Source: Cynocephalus volans
Lineage: Eukaryota > Chordata > Mammalia > Dermoptera > Cynocephalidae
NCBI RefSeq assembly: GCF_027409185.1
Contig: NC_084465.1
Span: 27,135,864-27,199,863, forward strand
Reading direction: 5' to 3'
DNA length: 64,000 nt
Position 1 is the stretch's first letter, and every line of letters begins with the position of its first letter. The notes under the pieces are model-generated. The model was given only the letters and a program-made list of their open reading frames with translations. It made no database searches and was not told the DNA's origin. Below are positions 46,521 to 64,000 of this stretch, piece after piece. Position numbers and translations under genes: made by a program.

Positions 46521-49283
46521 TGGAGAAATTTGTCTTTTTGAGGACTGGTGTTATTTCTTGTTCCCTTCACTGCATCCCAGCTGAAAGTTTGGAGTATTTA
46601 CCAGGTTCCTCTTCCTTGGTGGGCCCTGAATTCCAGTTTTCATTTTCTCAGTCTTGTGAAACTGTCCAGAGCTCTTCAGCTTCTCAGCTTCTTCTTGTCT
46701 TCTACTTTAAAATTAACAAATGCCTTAAGGGGAAAAGTGGAGCCAAATTCAGGACTGAATTTTCTGCTCTTCCATTTTCTTCTTTCTGGGATCTGTTCTA
46801 GCTAGTCTTGGTAGCTTTGATCTTTTTTTGTTTGTTTGTTTGTTTGTTTGTTTTGGTATTCAGTGAATCTTTTCTGGTTGTTTTTGACTGGTAAATTGGT
46901 ATAACACCAGATAGTCTTTTATAACCAAAGCTGAAACACCTGGTAAATACGATGATCATGATAGCTTCAGGTTAAGGAGCATATGGGGCATAAAACTAAC
47001 TTCTGTGTGTTGTTAAAAAGCTTTGCTACTCTTTCTAAAAATTTTTACAAAAAGGATCTTACAAGATCTGTATCACTTTTTAAAAAGACTGTATATCTTG
47101 GAGATTTTCCATATTAAGAGTACAAATCCCATTTTTTAAAAAAAGTCATTTCCAATGGACATTAAAAAAAAATATTCAAACATCGTTAAAGGTGTTTGAA
47201 AAATAAGTCTCCCTTGTATCCCTACCCCCAAGTTTATCAGTTTTGCATTTCTAACCACAAGTTAACCAGTTTTCCCAGAAGCAGATAGTTTTGTTTTGTT
47301 TTGTGTTGTTTTTTCATTCTGCCCTTCATTTTTAAGATCTCTACGTTTAAGGAGATAGAAATGTTTAAATCAGAAGAAATATAGGTAACTAAGAATGATA
47401 CAGTTGGTATTTTTTGCTAGTTTCTGCCGTTCAGATTAAAGCACAACATGGCAGTGCACAAACAATGAACTTTTTTTGCAAGGGTCTTGACCTGGTGGGT
47501 TCACAGATTTCACTTGGGAGAAAGACTTCATCCTATAGATAGTTCAATTTAATAGGCAACATAGGGGTTTTGTTGTTCTGTTTTCTAAACACAGAAAGCC
47601 ACACAATACAAGTGTGTAACATATTGAATTACTATATGCGGATGTCTTTTTAGCCACCATGAAAGTCAAGAAACAGAACTTTACTGGCTGCCTCAGAAGG
47701 CTTCTTTGTGCCCCGTTTAACATAACTGCTTCCTTCTCCCTAAAACTAAGCACTCTCCTTTTGTAGTAATCCCTTTTTTTGTGTTTCTTTATAGTTTTAT
47801 CACCCAGTGGACATTCCCACACTTTGTACTTGAGTCTTGCTGTTTTCTTTTGTTTTTTAAAATATGTTTCCTGAGTGTCTTTTAATCTGCGGGTTCTGTC
47901 TCTTTGTAGATTGATTATCTGTTGAGGAATATGGGCCATTTGCCCTTAGTTTTGGATTTTGCTGATTTCATTGTTATGATGTGGCTCCACTCTCTTTTGC
48001 ATTTACTACAAATTGGCAGCTAGATCCAGAGGCTTTCTGAGACACAGATTTGATCCCTTTGTCATTGTGGTATCATGTTCTTTCATCAGAAGGCATATAG
48101 CATTTGGTTGTCTGTCTGTTCTGATTACTATTGTGACACAAGTTATCCCAATACTTAGTAGCTTAAAACAAAAACCATTTTATTGTATCTCATAACTTTA
48201 TAGGTCAGGAATGTGAGCAGGGCTCAGTGGATGATAATTATGCTCCTTGAGCCATCCATTTGGTGGTTGGGCTGGTCTGGAGGTCTTAAGTCAGCCTCAT
48301 TTAAATGTCTGACATTCTGGCAGGAATGGCTGGAAGGTTGGACTTAGCTGGGCCCCTCTCACTTTCCATGTAGTCTTAGGGCCCTTCCACATTGTCTTTC
48401 CAGCTGAATAGTATTATGTTCTTGCAGAGTAGTTGGCTTTCCTCAGAAAATAATGTTCAAGATATAGAGGCAGAAGCTCCAAAGCTGCTTTTGACCCAAC
48501 TTTGGAAGTCCCTGAATGTCACTTCTGCCATATATTCTATAAGTTAAGCAAGTTACTAAGGCCGAACTAGGTTCAAGGGGAAGGGAAATAGATTCTACCC
48601 TTCAGTGTAAGGTTAGCATTGAATTTGCAGCTATCTTTAATGTACCCCACTATTTTTTTGTGATGTAATTTGGTGTTGTTACTCAGTGCTTAGATCCATT
48701 AATCATTTGTGTGTTACACAATGGTGATATTCTAAATCTGTCATTTCTTAAATTTATTTATTTGCTGAAATACTTTTATGAAAAAACACTTCTTCTCTTC
48801 TACTATTAGGTAATCTAGTGGTACATTTTATGCAGGAAAACTAGGATAAATGCTTGATTCTTCTCTTTAAGATAATGTGTTTATGTCTAATCATAATGGT
48901 CACCATGTCTCCTATGGTGGCCAGTTTTTTTCCCTTTTTTATCTTTATGAATTCTCATGGGTTTCAGTATATGTGATTGTTAAATCCCTTGCCAAATCCT
49001 AAATTGTCCTGTCTTTGGCCAGTGGTTGCTTCATTAAGTTGGCTCTAGTAGTCTTAGATAGCTTGTCCTATCCAGTATAACAAGATGTATCATAGAGTCA
49101 TTTTGTATGATTCCTTCCTTGGACTGAATCTGCCATTTCTTCGAGAAGTATTGGTTTCCTTTAGTGGGAAATGAATTTAAAGACCATAATGTGGGCACTA
49201 GGAATGCAAATTGTTAACTGGGTTGGACAGTGTATTTAGGTCTTTTTGTGATTAGAGCTGGAGAATCATATTTTATGTATGTG
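46521..49283. other. Intron sequence, mostly unassigned
   Basis: A TTTG repeat lies at 46,827-46,855. A stretch at 48,100-48,560 resembles an old mammalian repeat that I cannot name. No coding exon. Confidence 0.45.
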
Positions 49284-49363
49284 AGGGATCTTCAAAAAAC
49301 TTCATGGAATGATTCATATTATCTTTTAATTCTGTTTTTCCACAAACTTTTTGACATACCTGT
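49284..49363. repeat. Mariner-like MITE, decayed
   Basis: Ends GGGATCTTCAAAAAACTTCA and CAAACTTTTTGACATACC are roughly inverted, with the middle TATTATCTTTTAATTCTGTT. Same family as the copy at 57,831. Confidence 0.6.
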
Positions 49364-49520
49364 TTATATGTAATATATATATAAATTATATATACATATA
49401 TGTGTGTATGTATGTTGTATATATGTATATGTTTACATGTGTACATAAGGAGGTATATAAATAGATATATAGATAATATTTATTTAAAGATAAAATAATT
49501 TATACAGATTTTTTTTTTTT

Positions 49521-49622
49521 TAATTTTTTTTTTTTTTTTTTAAAGATGACCAGTAAGGTGATCTTAACCCTTGACTTGGTGTTGTCAGCACCACACTCTT
49601 CCAAGTGAGCCATGGGCCAGCC
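49521..49622 (-). repeat. Internally deleted dimeric SINE
   Basis: The 3' unit joins directly to the 5' head (GAGCCATGGGCCAGCCC), losing the middle. TATACAGAT repeats on both sides. Confidence 0.82.
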
Positions 49623-50005
49623 CTATACAGATATTTTTAATTCAAATTCAGCAGTACAAGGTTTTTAACTTAAGCCTTTCTATATTACATCTAGTATAGT
49701 ACTTCCTTCTGCAATAGCCTCAGACTAACAATACTAACACTACCACCACCAATATGTGTACTGAAAACAGTTGAATTTATTTTTGCATATGTTATCTCCA
49801 TTGTCCTCCATTCTTTAATAATTATACTATATCTGTACCATCTGAGTATGTAACTATTACATACCATTTCTCTTCCTTTTAATCATTTGCTCTTAGTAGT
49901 CCTTGTAAACTACATGTTTAATGTTTACCACCTGTCCTTATATTGATGTCTTGTTCTCTCAGTCCGTTTGGTTGTAAAAAATTCATTTTTTAAAGCTGAA
50001 TGTTT

Positions 50006-50180
50006 GGGCCGGCCCGTGGCTCACTCGGGAGAGTGCGGTGCTGAGAACACCAAGGCCCCGGGTTCGGATCCCATATACGGATGGCCGGTTCGCTCACTGG
50101 CTGAGCGTGGTGCTGACAACACCAAATCAAGGGTTAAGATCCCCTTACCGGTCATCTTTTTAAAAAAAAAAAAAAAAAAA
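50006..50180 (+). repeat. Dimeric tRNA-derived SINE, well preserved
   Basis: Full dimer with A-tail. 14 bp duplication AAAGCTGAATGTTT (49,992 and 50,181). Confidence 0.95.
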
Positions 50181-50229
50181 AAAGCTGAATGTTTAGGAAG
50201 GGCTCATGGGAATGATAATCTCTGAATTC

Positions 50230-50720
50230 TTGCATGTAACTGTCTGTGGCCTTTATAATCAAAAGTCAGTTTGACTGAATATAGCATCTTTATCAAATTT
50301 TCTTCTTTAGCATATCTTCAGCATGTTATTCCATTTTCTTCTGCCATGAAAGTGTTCAAGTCAAAGTAGATGATAATTTAATTTTTCACCTTATTATAGT
50401 CACTGACTTTTTATCTAATGCCCAAATTATTTTATTCTTTTTCCTGATGTATATTAATTTTACTAGATTATGTCTTGATATTAGTTGTTGTGGGCCTTTA
50501 GGTATATGATACGCTCTTTCAATGTGTTGTTTCATGTCTCCCCCTCCACCCTGCCAATTGCAGGATCTTTTTTTTGAATTACAGTTTTTGATAATTGTTG
50601 TTTCCTTGTTTTGATTTTCTTCTTCAGGGACTCCTGTGATCTAGATTTTAGATCTTCTTTGCCTAACTTCAGTATTTGTAACTTCCTCTTGAATCTTTTT
50701 TATCTTTCTTAATATCTTTT
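50230..50720 (-). repeat. Possible HAL1/L1 fragment, antisense
   Basis: Blocks like GTTATTCCATTTTCTTCTGCC recall reversed HAL1. Weak. Confidence 0.4.
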
Positions 50721-55847
<5,127 letters not shown>

Positions 55848-56358
55848 TGAGTTGCTGCCTAAGATGGTTATTTCGTAATCCAATTGCATTATTGTGAAAT
55901 AACTTTCTCTGCAAAATTTGGCAGTGATAATACTTTGGCATTTATATAATACGTTACAATTACAAAATACTTTTAGACACTTTGAGCTTCTGTGTAATTC
56001 TGTGAGGGTGATGTTATTTCCAATCTATGAATGAGAAATGGGCTTTAGAGTTACACTACTGTTGATTCGGAATTTGAACTCAGATCTTCTGATTATATTT
56101 CCCATGCTCTTCTACCATTTTGTGCTACAAGCTGTTGACTCTTGATGAAGGACCATGCTGAGGGAAGTGTATATAAAGTTACTTTACTAAAGAAAGTATC
56201 TTCTCTTAAAGAGGAAATTATGTTATGGAGGTGGTAGGAGACTTTACTTGACCTTTAAGCAGTATCACAATTGTAGATTAGCTAATACCATATTCTTTTT
56301 ATAAGAATTAAATGTGATTAGTTCCCTTTTATTTAGTTGGAATTTTTAATACTATAGA

Positions 56359-56588
56359 CCAGGGTGGGTAAATTTATGGTGCATGGACCATAAGTTTTTG
56401 GCCTGTTTTTGCAAATAATTTTTATTGGAACACAGTTATGCCCATTTGGTTATATATTGTTTGTGTCCTTTATTCTGAACTACATCAGCAGAACTGAGTA
56501 ATTTTCACAGAGACCATGTGACCTGCAAAGTCTAAAATGTTTATTATCTGGCACTTTACAGAAAATATTTATTGGTTCCTGAACTAGA
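56359..56588. repeat. hAT-type MITE
   Basis: CAGGGTGGGTAAATTTATGG at one end and a roughly inverted partner at the other. The middle includes TTTATTGGAACACAGTTATG and ATGTGACCTGCAAAGTCTAA, as in common mammalian hAT MITEs. Confidence 0.65.
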
Positions 56589-57830
56589 TGGTATTAAATT
56601 GATTATCTACCCATATCTCATTTTTAGGTCTTTAAAGTCTGGCTTAGTTTTCTCAGTAATGTGGTTATAAATTATTTTTCAGGTATTTGTTTCACAGATC
56701 TCTTTGTTTGAAAAAACAAAACTTTGTTTAAAATTATGTTCGGTTTAGTGTTAGAAGTTCATTGGAAAATTACTTTTAAGTTAATTGTATGTTTAATTTT
56801 TCACTTAGCTATTTATTTTAAAGAAATAGTATTGTAGAAAATTAGAAAATATAGACAAGCAAGTTATATGCAAACCATCTGGAGATCATACTTTTAACAC
56901 TTTACTACATATCCTCTATGAACATATAGAAGTTTTTTAAAACCCAAATGAGATTATATTCTACCTACCCTCTGCACCCTGCTTTTTCATATCATCCTGT
57001 AAATACCCAGAGCATATTCACATTTCCCCAGTTGGTCCTAAAATATCCTTTACAGAGTTTTCCCAAATTAATATCCAGTCTAGAACCATGCCTTGTATCA
57101 GGTTCTTAATCACAGTCCCCCATCTTCTTCCTTTTTCAAAATGATATGATTTGTTAAAGAGATTGGACCAGTTGTTGTATAGACTATCTTACCTTCTGGA
57201 TTTTCTGATTCTTTTCTCTTTGTTTTGTTTAGCTTGTTTTTCTGTTCTCTGTGTTCCCTCTAATTAGAAGTTATAGCTAAAGCTGCCCTTCTCAGTAGGA
57301 GTTCCTCAAGAGAATTAAACCTTAAATGCCCTATGGCATCCTTTGTATGTAATGAATTCTCTCCTCTGCATTAATAATAGTACTAGCTCTATACCATTCT
57401 TATGATAATTGAGAAAATAGTCACTCATTATTTTCTATAGTGCTTAATTCTTTCCCAGAATACTGGTTGAGAAAAACTCAGAGTCTTGATGGATTAAAAC
57501 AAACAAACAAACAAACAAACATTTTTGGCTAGAACACATCATAGGTACTTCATGCTGCCTCCTATACTCTTTGGTTGACTTTCCACTAGTGATGCTAGTA
57601 GGATTGACCACTGGATTTGCATGATGACAGTCTGATCCTTCCATTAATAGTTTGTTTTCCCCTGTGTTAATATAATATAATTTGTGTGATGATAGCTTGT
57701 TATTTGACAAATGTCCAATTTCCTATTGAATTTTTGCCTGTTTTAAACTCCAGTTGATAATCCTTACCTTAATAATTTCATTACGGTTTGCGAAATGATG
57801 TTTAACTAATTCTGTCATTCCTTGTACATG
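56589..57830. other. Unassigned intron 4 sequence
   Basis: Includes an AAAC repeat at 57,498-57,522. No gene. Confidence 0.45.
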
Positions 57831-57918
57831 TACAAGGGTACTTCAGAAAGTTTATGGAAAGATTTGTATTATCTTTTAATTCTATTTTTCCATGAACTTT
57901 TAAAAGTATCCTTGTATA
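57831..57918. repeat. Mariner-like MITE
   Basis: About 85 bp with inverted ends ACAAGGGTACTTCAGAAAGT and the complement of ATACAAGGATACTTTTAAA. Flanking TA on both sides fits a TA target. Confidence 0.7.
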
Positions 57919-59304
57919 TTACTTGGCATTCTTCTGGATTCCTACTAGAAAGATAGGATAAATCTTAATTCTTTTTAAATTTCCCATTTTCAAAATAAGG
58001 GTTTATTTTAAACCTGCCTGAAATATTACTGTTTTTTTTCTGTCTTTCTCTTTTTGAGGTATTATTGACTCATGGATTTTCACTGATTCAGAGTCTCCAC
58101 TGAAATCATTCTTTTGATGTTCAAAATGTCAGAACTTTGGTCACTAGAGCACCCTGTTGGAGACGGCATAGCCATGAATCCTTGCATGGTAGACGTGCAG
58201 TGTGTCACTGTGGTGCTACATGCTGCTGGAAATGTATCCTCTCGAATTTGCTGGAAATCTGCTTTCCAGGAAGCCCAGGAAAAGCTGTTCAGGTGTCTCA
58301 TCAGACAGTTCTGATGCCTCACTAGAGGCACTTTGCCACAAAACTGCCTGGGTTAGGAGTATGAGGGGGAAGCTGCTGGCCACTGTGCACTGAGGTCACT
58401 GGAGAAACAGAGCTATACAGGGGTATGGTGCTGGAGAAGTTATTCATTCCTCAGGAGCCAGAGGCACTTTGCTGCAAAACCACTGGTGAGGGTGGGGGAA
58501 CACTGGGGGAAAGCTGCTGGCCAGTGCATTGCAAAATCTGGGCCCCAAGAAGCTAGGAGTCTGGTGCTGGAGAAGCTGTACATTCTGCAGAAAACTGGTG
58601 AATGAGCACATTGGAACCAGGGGACAAAACCGTTTTCCTCTGTAGTGTCTCCAATGTCTTCTACCAGCCAAACTTTAGTGCCAACTGACACAGGAAAAAT
58701 ACTTAAAGGGTCCAGATCCATTTTCACAGAGCAGTCTAACAGGGTGAATTTGGAATTGAGAGGCAATACCTGGCCATAGTCCCCGCCTATTTGACTAACT
58801 CAGCTTCCATATCCACCGTTTTGCAGACATTTAAACTCCTGTACAGCAGCATAATAAGCAATTAAAAAATGTGCAAAGCTACTACAGTCCTTATTTATAT
58901 AATTTGTCACAAGCTGTAATTGATATCTATGTCTTTCTTCTTCCACAATCATTTCATCCATCTTTCCTCTACCTTGGCCAGAACCTTAGCTGGTTGGGGC
59001 TCTTTACCTGATGAAGTGACCCAAACCTTCATTCTCAAGGGGTCTGAGCCCTTAATCATCCTAAATTTTTTGTTGTTATTCCTGTAGTTTTCCAGTAACC
59101 TTTACTTATTGGGCATGGAAATACTGTACTTAGCAGTTCCCTAGAGAATCCCCCAGGTTCCAGACTGAGTCTTCCTTGCTCCCATTGTATAGAAGCAACC
59201 ATTTTCTCCTTGGTAATTGAGATTAACCACTCCAACCTATAGATTAACTTTTTTTTTTTTTTCCTGTTCAGTGGTGTGGGAAGACCATACTGTCCAGGTG
59301 GTAG

Positions 59305-59305
<1 letters not shown>

Positions 59306-59337
<32 letters not shown>

Positions 59338-59485
59338 TGACCGGTAAGGGGATCTTAACCCTTGACTTGGTGTTGTCAGCACCACGCTCACCCAGTGAGC
59401 AACCGGCCATCCCTATATGGGATCCGAACCCGTGGCCTTGGTGTTATCAGCACCACACTCTCCCAAGTGAGCCACGGGCCGGCCC
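59306..59485 (-). repeat. Dimeric tRNA-derived SINE in the ERVL relic
   Basis: Full dimer. Duplication AGGTGGTAGTTTT at 59,296 and 59,487. Confidence 0.94.
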
Positions 59486-61329
59486 AAGGTGGTAGTTTTA
59501 TCTTCCAATTTACTGGAATCATTTTTGTGTTTCCTGGTGGAAGCATTCCTTCCTTGGGTACTAACATTTCCAAACTAACAGAGCTCAAAATTGCCCATTA
59601 CTGTACTCCCTTTGCTCTGATAAGAATTTTAAATCAGATTACATTGCTGTGAGGAATGCCCTGATCATTAGATAAGGCATTCTGTGAATCCATGGGTGAA
59701 AGTGCTGGCAGAAGCATTATAAGCATGGAATGCAAATCCGTATCCAGAATATGAGTTAATTCCTGTGAAGACAAGTCTCTGTTTCCTCCATGATGGAATA
59801 AGTCCAATGTAATCAACGTAGTTCCCAGGGGGAATGATGTCTCTGCCATTGGCAGAATAGACCCTCAGCAGTAGTGCCAGCCAGTTCAGTCTTGGTAATT
59901 GGAAGTCCATGTTGTTGGTCCCATACATATCCTCTGTTCCTGCCACTATGGCCACTTTGTTCATGAGCCCATTGAGCAACCACTGGATGGCTGGGGAAAG
60001 AGGCTAACTTCTACAGAGTTTGTCATTTTGTCCATCTGATCACTGAGAGATTCCTCCATAGTAGATTCCATTTGGTGGGTATTCACATAAGATACAAATA
60101 TCTCCACAACCTGTGCCCATTCAGAGAGGTCCGTCCATATACCTCTTCCTCAGTCTTAGTTGTCATAAGTCTACCAGTCCTGTTTTTTGTAGGTCCCTGA
60201 TCATCCAGCCAAACTATTGGCAATTGTCCATGAATAAGTATAGATCCATATTTCTGGCCATCTTTCACTTTGGACAGCCAAATAGACTGCTTGGAATTCT
60301 GCCCCCTAGGAGGATTTTCCGTCACTGCTGCCCTTCACTACAACCTCTGAGTGGACCTGTAATGCTGCAGCTGTCCACCTTCAGGTGGTACCAGCATATT
60401 GTGCAGATCCATTTATAAGCCAGGCTTGAGTTTTTTTCTTCAGTTATCTGGTCATAACGAACACCCCAGGAGGCCATAGGCATAGATCAGTGGGCAGGAA
60501 TCAATGCAGGAAGAGTTTGTGTCATCAAAGGAGTCTGAGCCACCTGCAACTTACTTTTATCCCCCAGACATTTCTTAACTTAGTCTCTTATATATCCCCT
60601 TTATTTGATAACCAATTACTGCTATGCATCCCCAGCCTTATGGCTAGGTCATTTAGAGGACACCCAGTTCGTGATGGGAAGCTTAGACCTCATGATCTCC
60701 TGATGTGTCATGGTTAGATGTTTAGTCTTTACCAAGGCCCATTAGCAAGCCAGAAGCTGCTTCTCAAAAGGAGAATACTTACCTGCAGAAGAGGGCATAG
60801 ATTTGCTCCAGAATCCTAGAGATTTGCACTATGATTTCCCATTGGTGCTTCCCAGAGGCTTCATATACACATTAAATCTGGAATCCAGGAAGAACACTCA
60901 CATCAGTGAGTTTGGCTTAATCCAGTGTTACATTCCATCCTCCCTTGGTCTAAAACCTCAGAATCCACTCCCACACACCTCCCCCAGGTTTCTTCACATA
61001 CATATGAGCATTTACAATTCTCTTGGTGTGTTAGTTATTTCCTTCTGTGGGTACCTGTCCCCCTGGAACATGCTGAAAGGTTTGATATTAGTAATGGGTC
61101 TAGTGGCAACAAGGGATAGTTGTGGTAGGTTTTGAGGAAAATGGATATCCCCTTTCAAGGCATTATTTCAGGCAAGGTTGTCACAGGGCTTTCAAGCTGA
61201 GGAAGGCTAGTTTCCTCAGGCACTGGAGGGCAGGCTACTTCCACTGGTAAGGGAGGCTCTGAATGACTTGAGAGTTTAAGATTGTCCAACCAGATGTCTC
61301 CATTTCTTTATTGTTTCTTTGGGTTTCTT

Positions 61330-61419
61330 TGGGGGGCGGCTGGCCAATACTGGGATCTGAACCCTTGACCTTATTGTTATCAGCACCACACTTTCCCAAG
61401 TGAGCTAACTGGCCAGCCC
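61330..61419 (-). repeat. Monomeric tRNA-derived SINE
   Basis: GGGGGCGGCTGGCCAATACT to GAGCTAACTGGCCAGCCC, nested in the ERVL relic. Confidence 0.82.
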
Positions 61420-62280
61420 AGATATTCCTATTTCAAGATCCAGAATCCCATTTTTTACCAATTTCCTAAATTTCATATGAGAAATTTGGTGAGACTGAAT
61501 TCAACTGTTGTTTATAATTGAGCAAGCCACACAACTAAATTTTGTATATCTGTTTCAGCATTATCAGCCCCGTAGCTACAAAAAATAAGAGTTCCTCTTA
61601 GAGCTGTCATGGAAGCTGTCTGGTTCTCAGATGGTGACCAGAGCTGAGAGCTAATGGACCTGAACTTGTCATTTTCTTTTTGTAAGCACTCAAGTGAACT
61701 TAAAAGAATCCAGCCCACACCAGGGTCCTTTATGTTCCTGCCAGAGTAGTCAACTCAGCAGCCACTTGGGCTGAGTGCTTTACTTGGTACGTCATCACAA
61801 TCAACCACAGGTGATACTTCGATTAATTGTGATGCAGTCTGAAAAATATATTCCCTGTGGTGCTTGATAACGTCTGATTCTGCCATGTAGTTTGTCATGT
61901 TACAGAACCCAGATTGAGATTAGTCCAATACTGCCAAGAAAAAATAGGCATTTGGCTATGAGACTAGGTACCAAAGGCTTCTTAAGACTTTTCCTATTCA
62001 GTTTCCCTCACACTCTTCTTTAATGGTTACATTCCATTCTGTTTCTTGATAGTACTATTCTTTTGTGGTCTATCCTAATGGACCCTTCCTAAACGTGTTT
62101 TGAACTTATAGTGGAACTGAGCTTGGCCTCTAATATTTTTCTCTATCCATTCTCTATTTTGCTCATCCAAGACATCAATTCTTATTTACACCTGCTGTAT
62201 TTTTACTGGTGAGCTCTTCCGGACTTTGTGTGGCATTTATATTGCTGCTTTTGAGGCCCTACTTTAAAAGACATTTTAAT

Positions 62281-62747
62281 TTTTTTATTTTATTATTATT
62301 ATTTTTTTAAATTTTATTTTGTCGATATACATTGTGGCTGATTATTGCTCCCCATCACCAATACCTCCCTCCCTTCTCCCCCCCCCCACCAATGTCCTTT
62401 CTGTTTGCTTGTTGTATCAACTTCAAGTAATTGTGGTTGTTATATCTTCTTCCCCCCCCCCGTTTTGTGTGTGTGTGTGTGTTTGTGTGTGTGTGAATTT
62501 ATATATTAATTTTTAGCTCCCACCAATAAGTGAGAACATGTGGTATTTCTCTTTCTGTGCCTGACTTGTTTCACTTAATATAATTCTCTCAAGGTCCATC
62601 CATGTTGTTGCAAATGGCAGTATTTCATTCGTTTTTATAGCTGAGTAGTATTCCATTGTGTAGATGTACCACATTTTCCATATCCACTCATCTGATGATG
62701 GGCATTTGGGCTGGTTCCAACTCTTGGCTATTGTAAAGAGTGCTGCT
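62281..62747 (-). mobile_element. Young 5'-truncated L1 insertion, antisense
   Basis: Same 3' end as the copies at 37,043 and 45,324. Flanked by TAAAAGAC(A/G)TTTT(A/T)AA at 62,266 and 62,748. Confidence 0.9.
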
Positions 62748-63029
62748 AAAAGACGTTTTTAAATAATATAGTTCTCCAAGAGGAACTGAAGATAGTTTTT
62801 AGTTCTAAAGCTTTATGGTTTGATACAATATTACAATTTCTTTCCTTCAAAGTAAACAGTTTTAGATTTATGGCTCCCCCACCCCCCGAATTCTGTCAGT
62901 AGTTAGAATGTGCAAGCCAGTCCTTCCATTTGTAAACATCATGTCTTATTAAAATTGAAATGTCATTCAGGAAGCATAAAGGCCAAGCAGTTGTGTAATG
63001 AGTTTACGTCAAGAGCTTCAAAGATTCAA

Positions 63030-63060
63030 GTCAGAGAGAGAGAGTGAGTGAGTGAGTAGC
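63030..63060. repeat. GA/GAGT microsatellite
   Basis: AGAGAGAGAGAG followed by GAGTGAGTGAGTGAGT. Confidence 0.8.
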
Positions 63061-63312
63061 AGCTCTTAAAGAGAAATCTCTCAGGGGCTCCAATTCATAT
63101 TAAGGGAACTTAGTTACTCCATACATTTGAGCATTTTAAAAATAACTGCCTACTATAGGAATTCTTCTCAGGTACATTCGTTAGTTCACTAAAATATATC
63201 AGTGTCATAGCCCTTTCTAAAAACTTTAGGTATTTTAGTGATCCCAGGCAAATACTGGGCATCTCTGAATATTTCGTCCCTGACTATAGGGAACAAAAGG
63301 CTTCAAAGTCTT

Positions 63313-63527
63313 TTTTTTTTATTTTATTTTATTTATTTATTTATTTATTTTAAATTTTTTTTTTTTTTTTTTTAAAGATGACCAGTAAGGGGATCTTAAC
63401 CCTTGACTTGGTGTTGTCAGCACCATGCTCACCCAGTGAGCTAACCGGCCATCCCTATGTAGGATCCGAACCCGTGGCCTTGGTGTTATCAGCACCACAC
63501 TCTCCCGAGTGAGCCACGGGCCGGCCC
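63313..63527 (-). repeat. Dimeric tRNA-derived SINE
   Basis: Full dimer with a long T/ATTT lead. 16 bp duplication AAGGCTTCAAAGTCTT (63,297 and 63,528). Confidence 0.95.
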
Positions 63528-63543
63528 AAGGCTTCAAAGTCTT

Positions 63544-64000
63544 AAGATAAAAAAAGCAACTAACTAAAAGAACTTAATCTGAAGAGTAGAACCTAATGTC
63601 TTTGAACCATATTTGTGACATTTTCTCTTCTCATCCAGTGTGTTACCTCGTGATTTTTGGCAAGTACTTTCCTCTCTAAAGCAGCGGCTGTCACTCTTTT
63701 CTGCCATCCTTTCTTCCATAAATAATTGAGTGTTTACTATGTACCAGTGTGGTTTTAGACAGTGACACAGCTTTCAGAAGTCATTTATATTCTAGACATA
63801 AACTCATGGGTATACTCCTTGTTATATGGATAATTCTCCTGCAAGTTAGCTGTAACTCCACTCTTCTTCCACAAGTGTATATAATGCAACACAAACAAAA
63901 TAAATGGAAATGAGTAGAAGTGAGTCTGCGTTAATTTAGTTTTTAAAAATAAACAATCAATTAGGTTATGATACTAGTTACTTACATATGTTAATATATT
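63544..64000. other. Unassigned intron 4 sequence to the window end
   Basis: AT-rich. Contains an old-repeat-like GAGTGTTTACTATGTACCAG near 63,729. No exon. Confidence 0.45.

Larger units (their letters stand above)
58060..62260 (-). mobile_element. ERVL (class III) provirus relic, antisense in TNPO3 intron 4
   Basis: Read on the - strand, from high to low coordinates. At 61,718-61,512 is a gag-like Leu/Glu-rich stretch (SLECLQKEND). At about 60,140-60,050 is an RNase H-region segment WTDLSEWAQVVEIFVSYVN, typical of ERVL pol. At 59,979-59,634 is an integrase stretch with VDYIG, SGYGFAF and GFTECLI. Below that are degraded C-terminal pol pieces to about 58,440. No LTRs were identified. Reverse transcriptase is mostly missing. 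Stops and frame changes are frequent, so it is non-coding and very old. Confidence 0.75.

Noticed and set aside
58080..58331. ORFs on both strands at 58.1-58.4 kb as an extra TNPO3 exon
   Set aside because: The sequence does not match the next expected transportin-3 residues and sits at the edge of the ERVL relic.

Overview
This is a window of mammalian nuclear DNA. Introns are long, interspersed repeats dominate, and there is one CpG-rich housekeeping-type promoter. The commonest repeat is a dimeric tRNA-derived SINE whose left half reads like tRNA-Ile (B box GGTTCGGATCC) and whose right half starts GATGGCCGGTT. From memory this resembles the CYN SINEs of colugos (Dermoptera), so a flying lemur is my best guess. 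That rests on recall only; the mammalian assignment itself is secure.

Layout. 1-4.7 kb: LINE-1 (L1) fragments, SINEs, a MIR, and a MaLR-type LTR split by a betaretrovirus-like LTR. 4,762-11,244: a degraded gammaretrovirus-like (ERV1) provirus on the + strand. It has both LTRs, a tRNA-Phe-type primer site, gag, protease, a gutted pol, and an env reduced mainly to its transmembrane part. 11,245-12,404: the 5' end of a second provirus on the - strand (gag matrix start, leader, tRNA-Met primer site, LTR), abutting the first with no target duplication. 12.4-25 kb: intergenic repeats, including an ERVL-type LTR, MaLR LTRs, a solo LTR with a 5 bp duplication, and a 1.4 kb L1-derived composite element.

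25.5-64 kb: the 5' part of TNPO3 (transportin-3) on the + strand. A CpG-rich promoter and leader with a 12-codon upstream ORF precede exon 1 (26,021-26,140). Exons 2-4 lie at 53,127-53,327, 54,292-54,365 and 55,676-55,832. Together they encode residues 1-184 in an unbroken frame with canonical splice sites. Intron 1 is 27 kb. Intron 4 continues past the window end and holds an antisense ERVL (class III) relic at about 58-62 kb.

TNPO3 is the only intact host gene visible. Every other coding signal is a decayed retroelement. I found no unknown gene system, CRISPR array, bacterial-type operon, or functional tRNA/rRNA gene. The points most worth checking are the ERV1/ERV2 junction and the inverted pair of betaretrovirus-like LTRs around it, the in-frame UGA between gag and protease, the tRNA-Met primer site on a betaretrovirus-like element, and the 1.4 kb composite retroposon.
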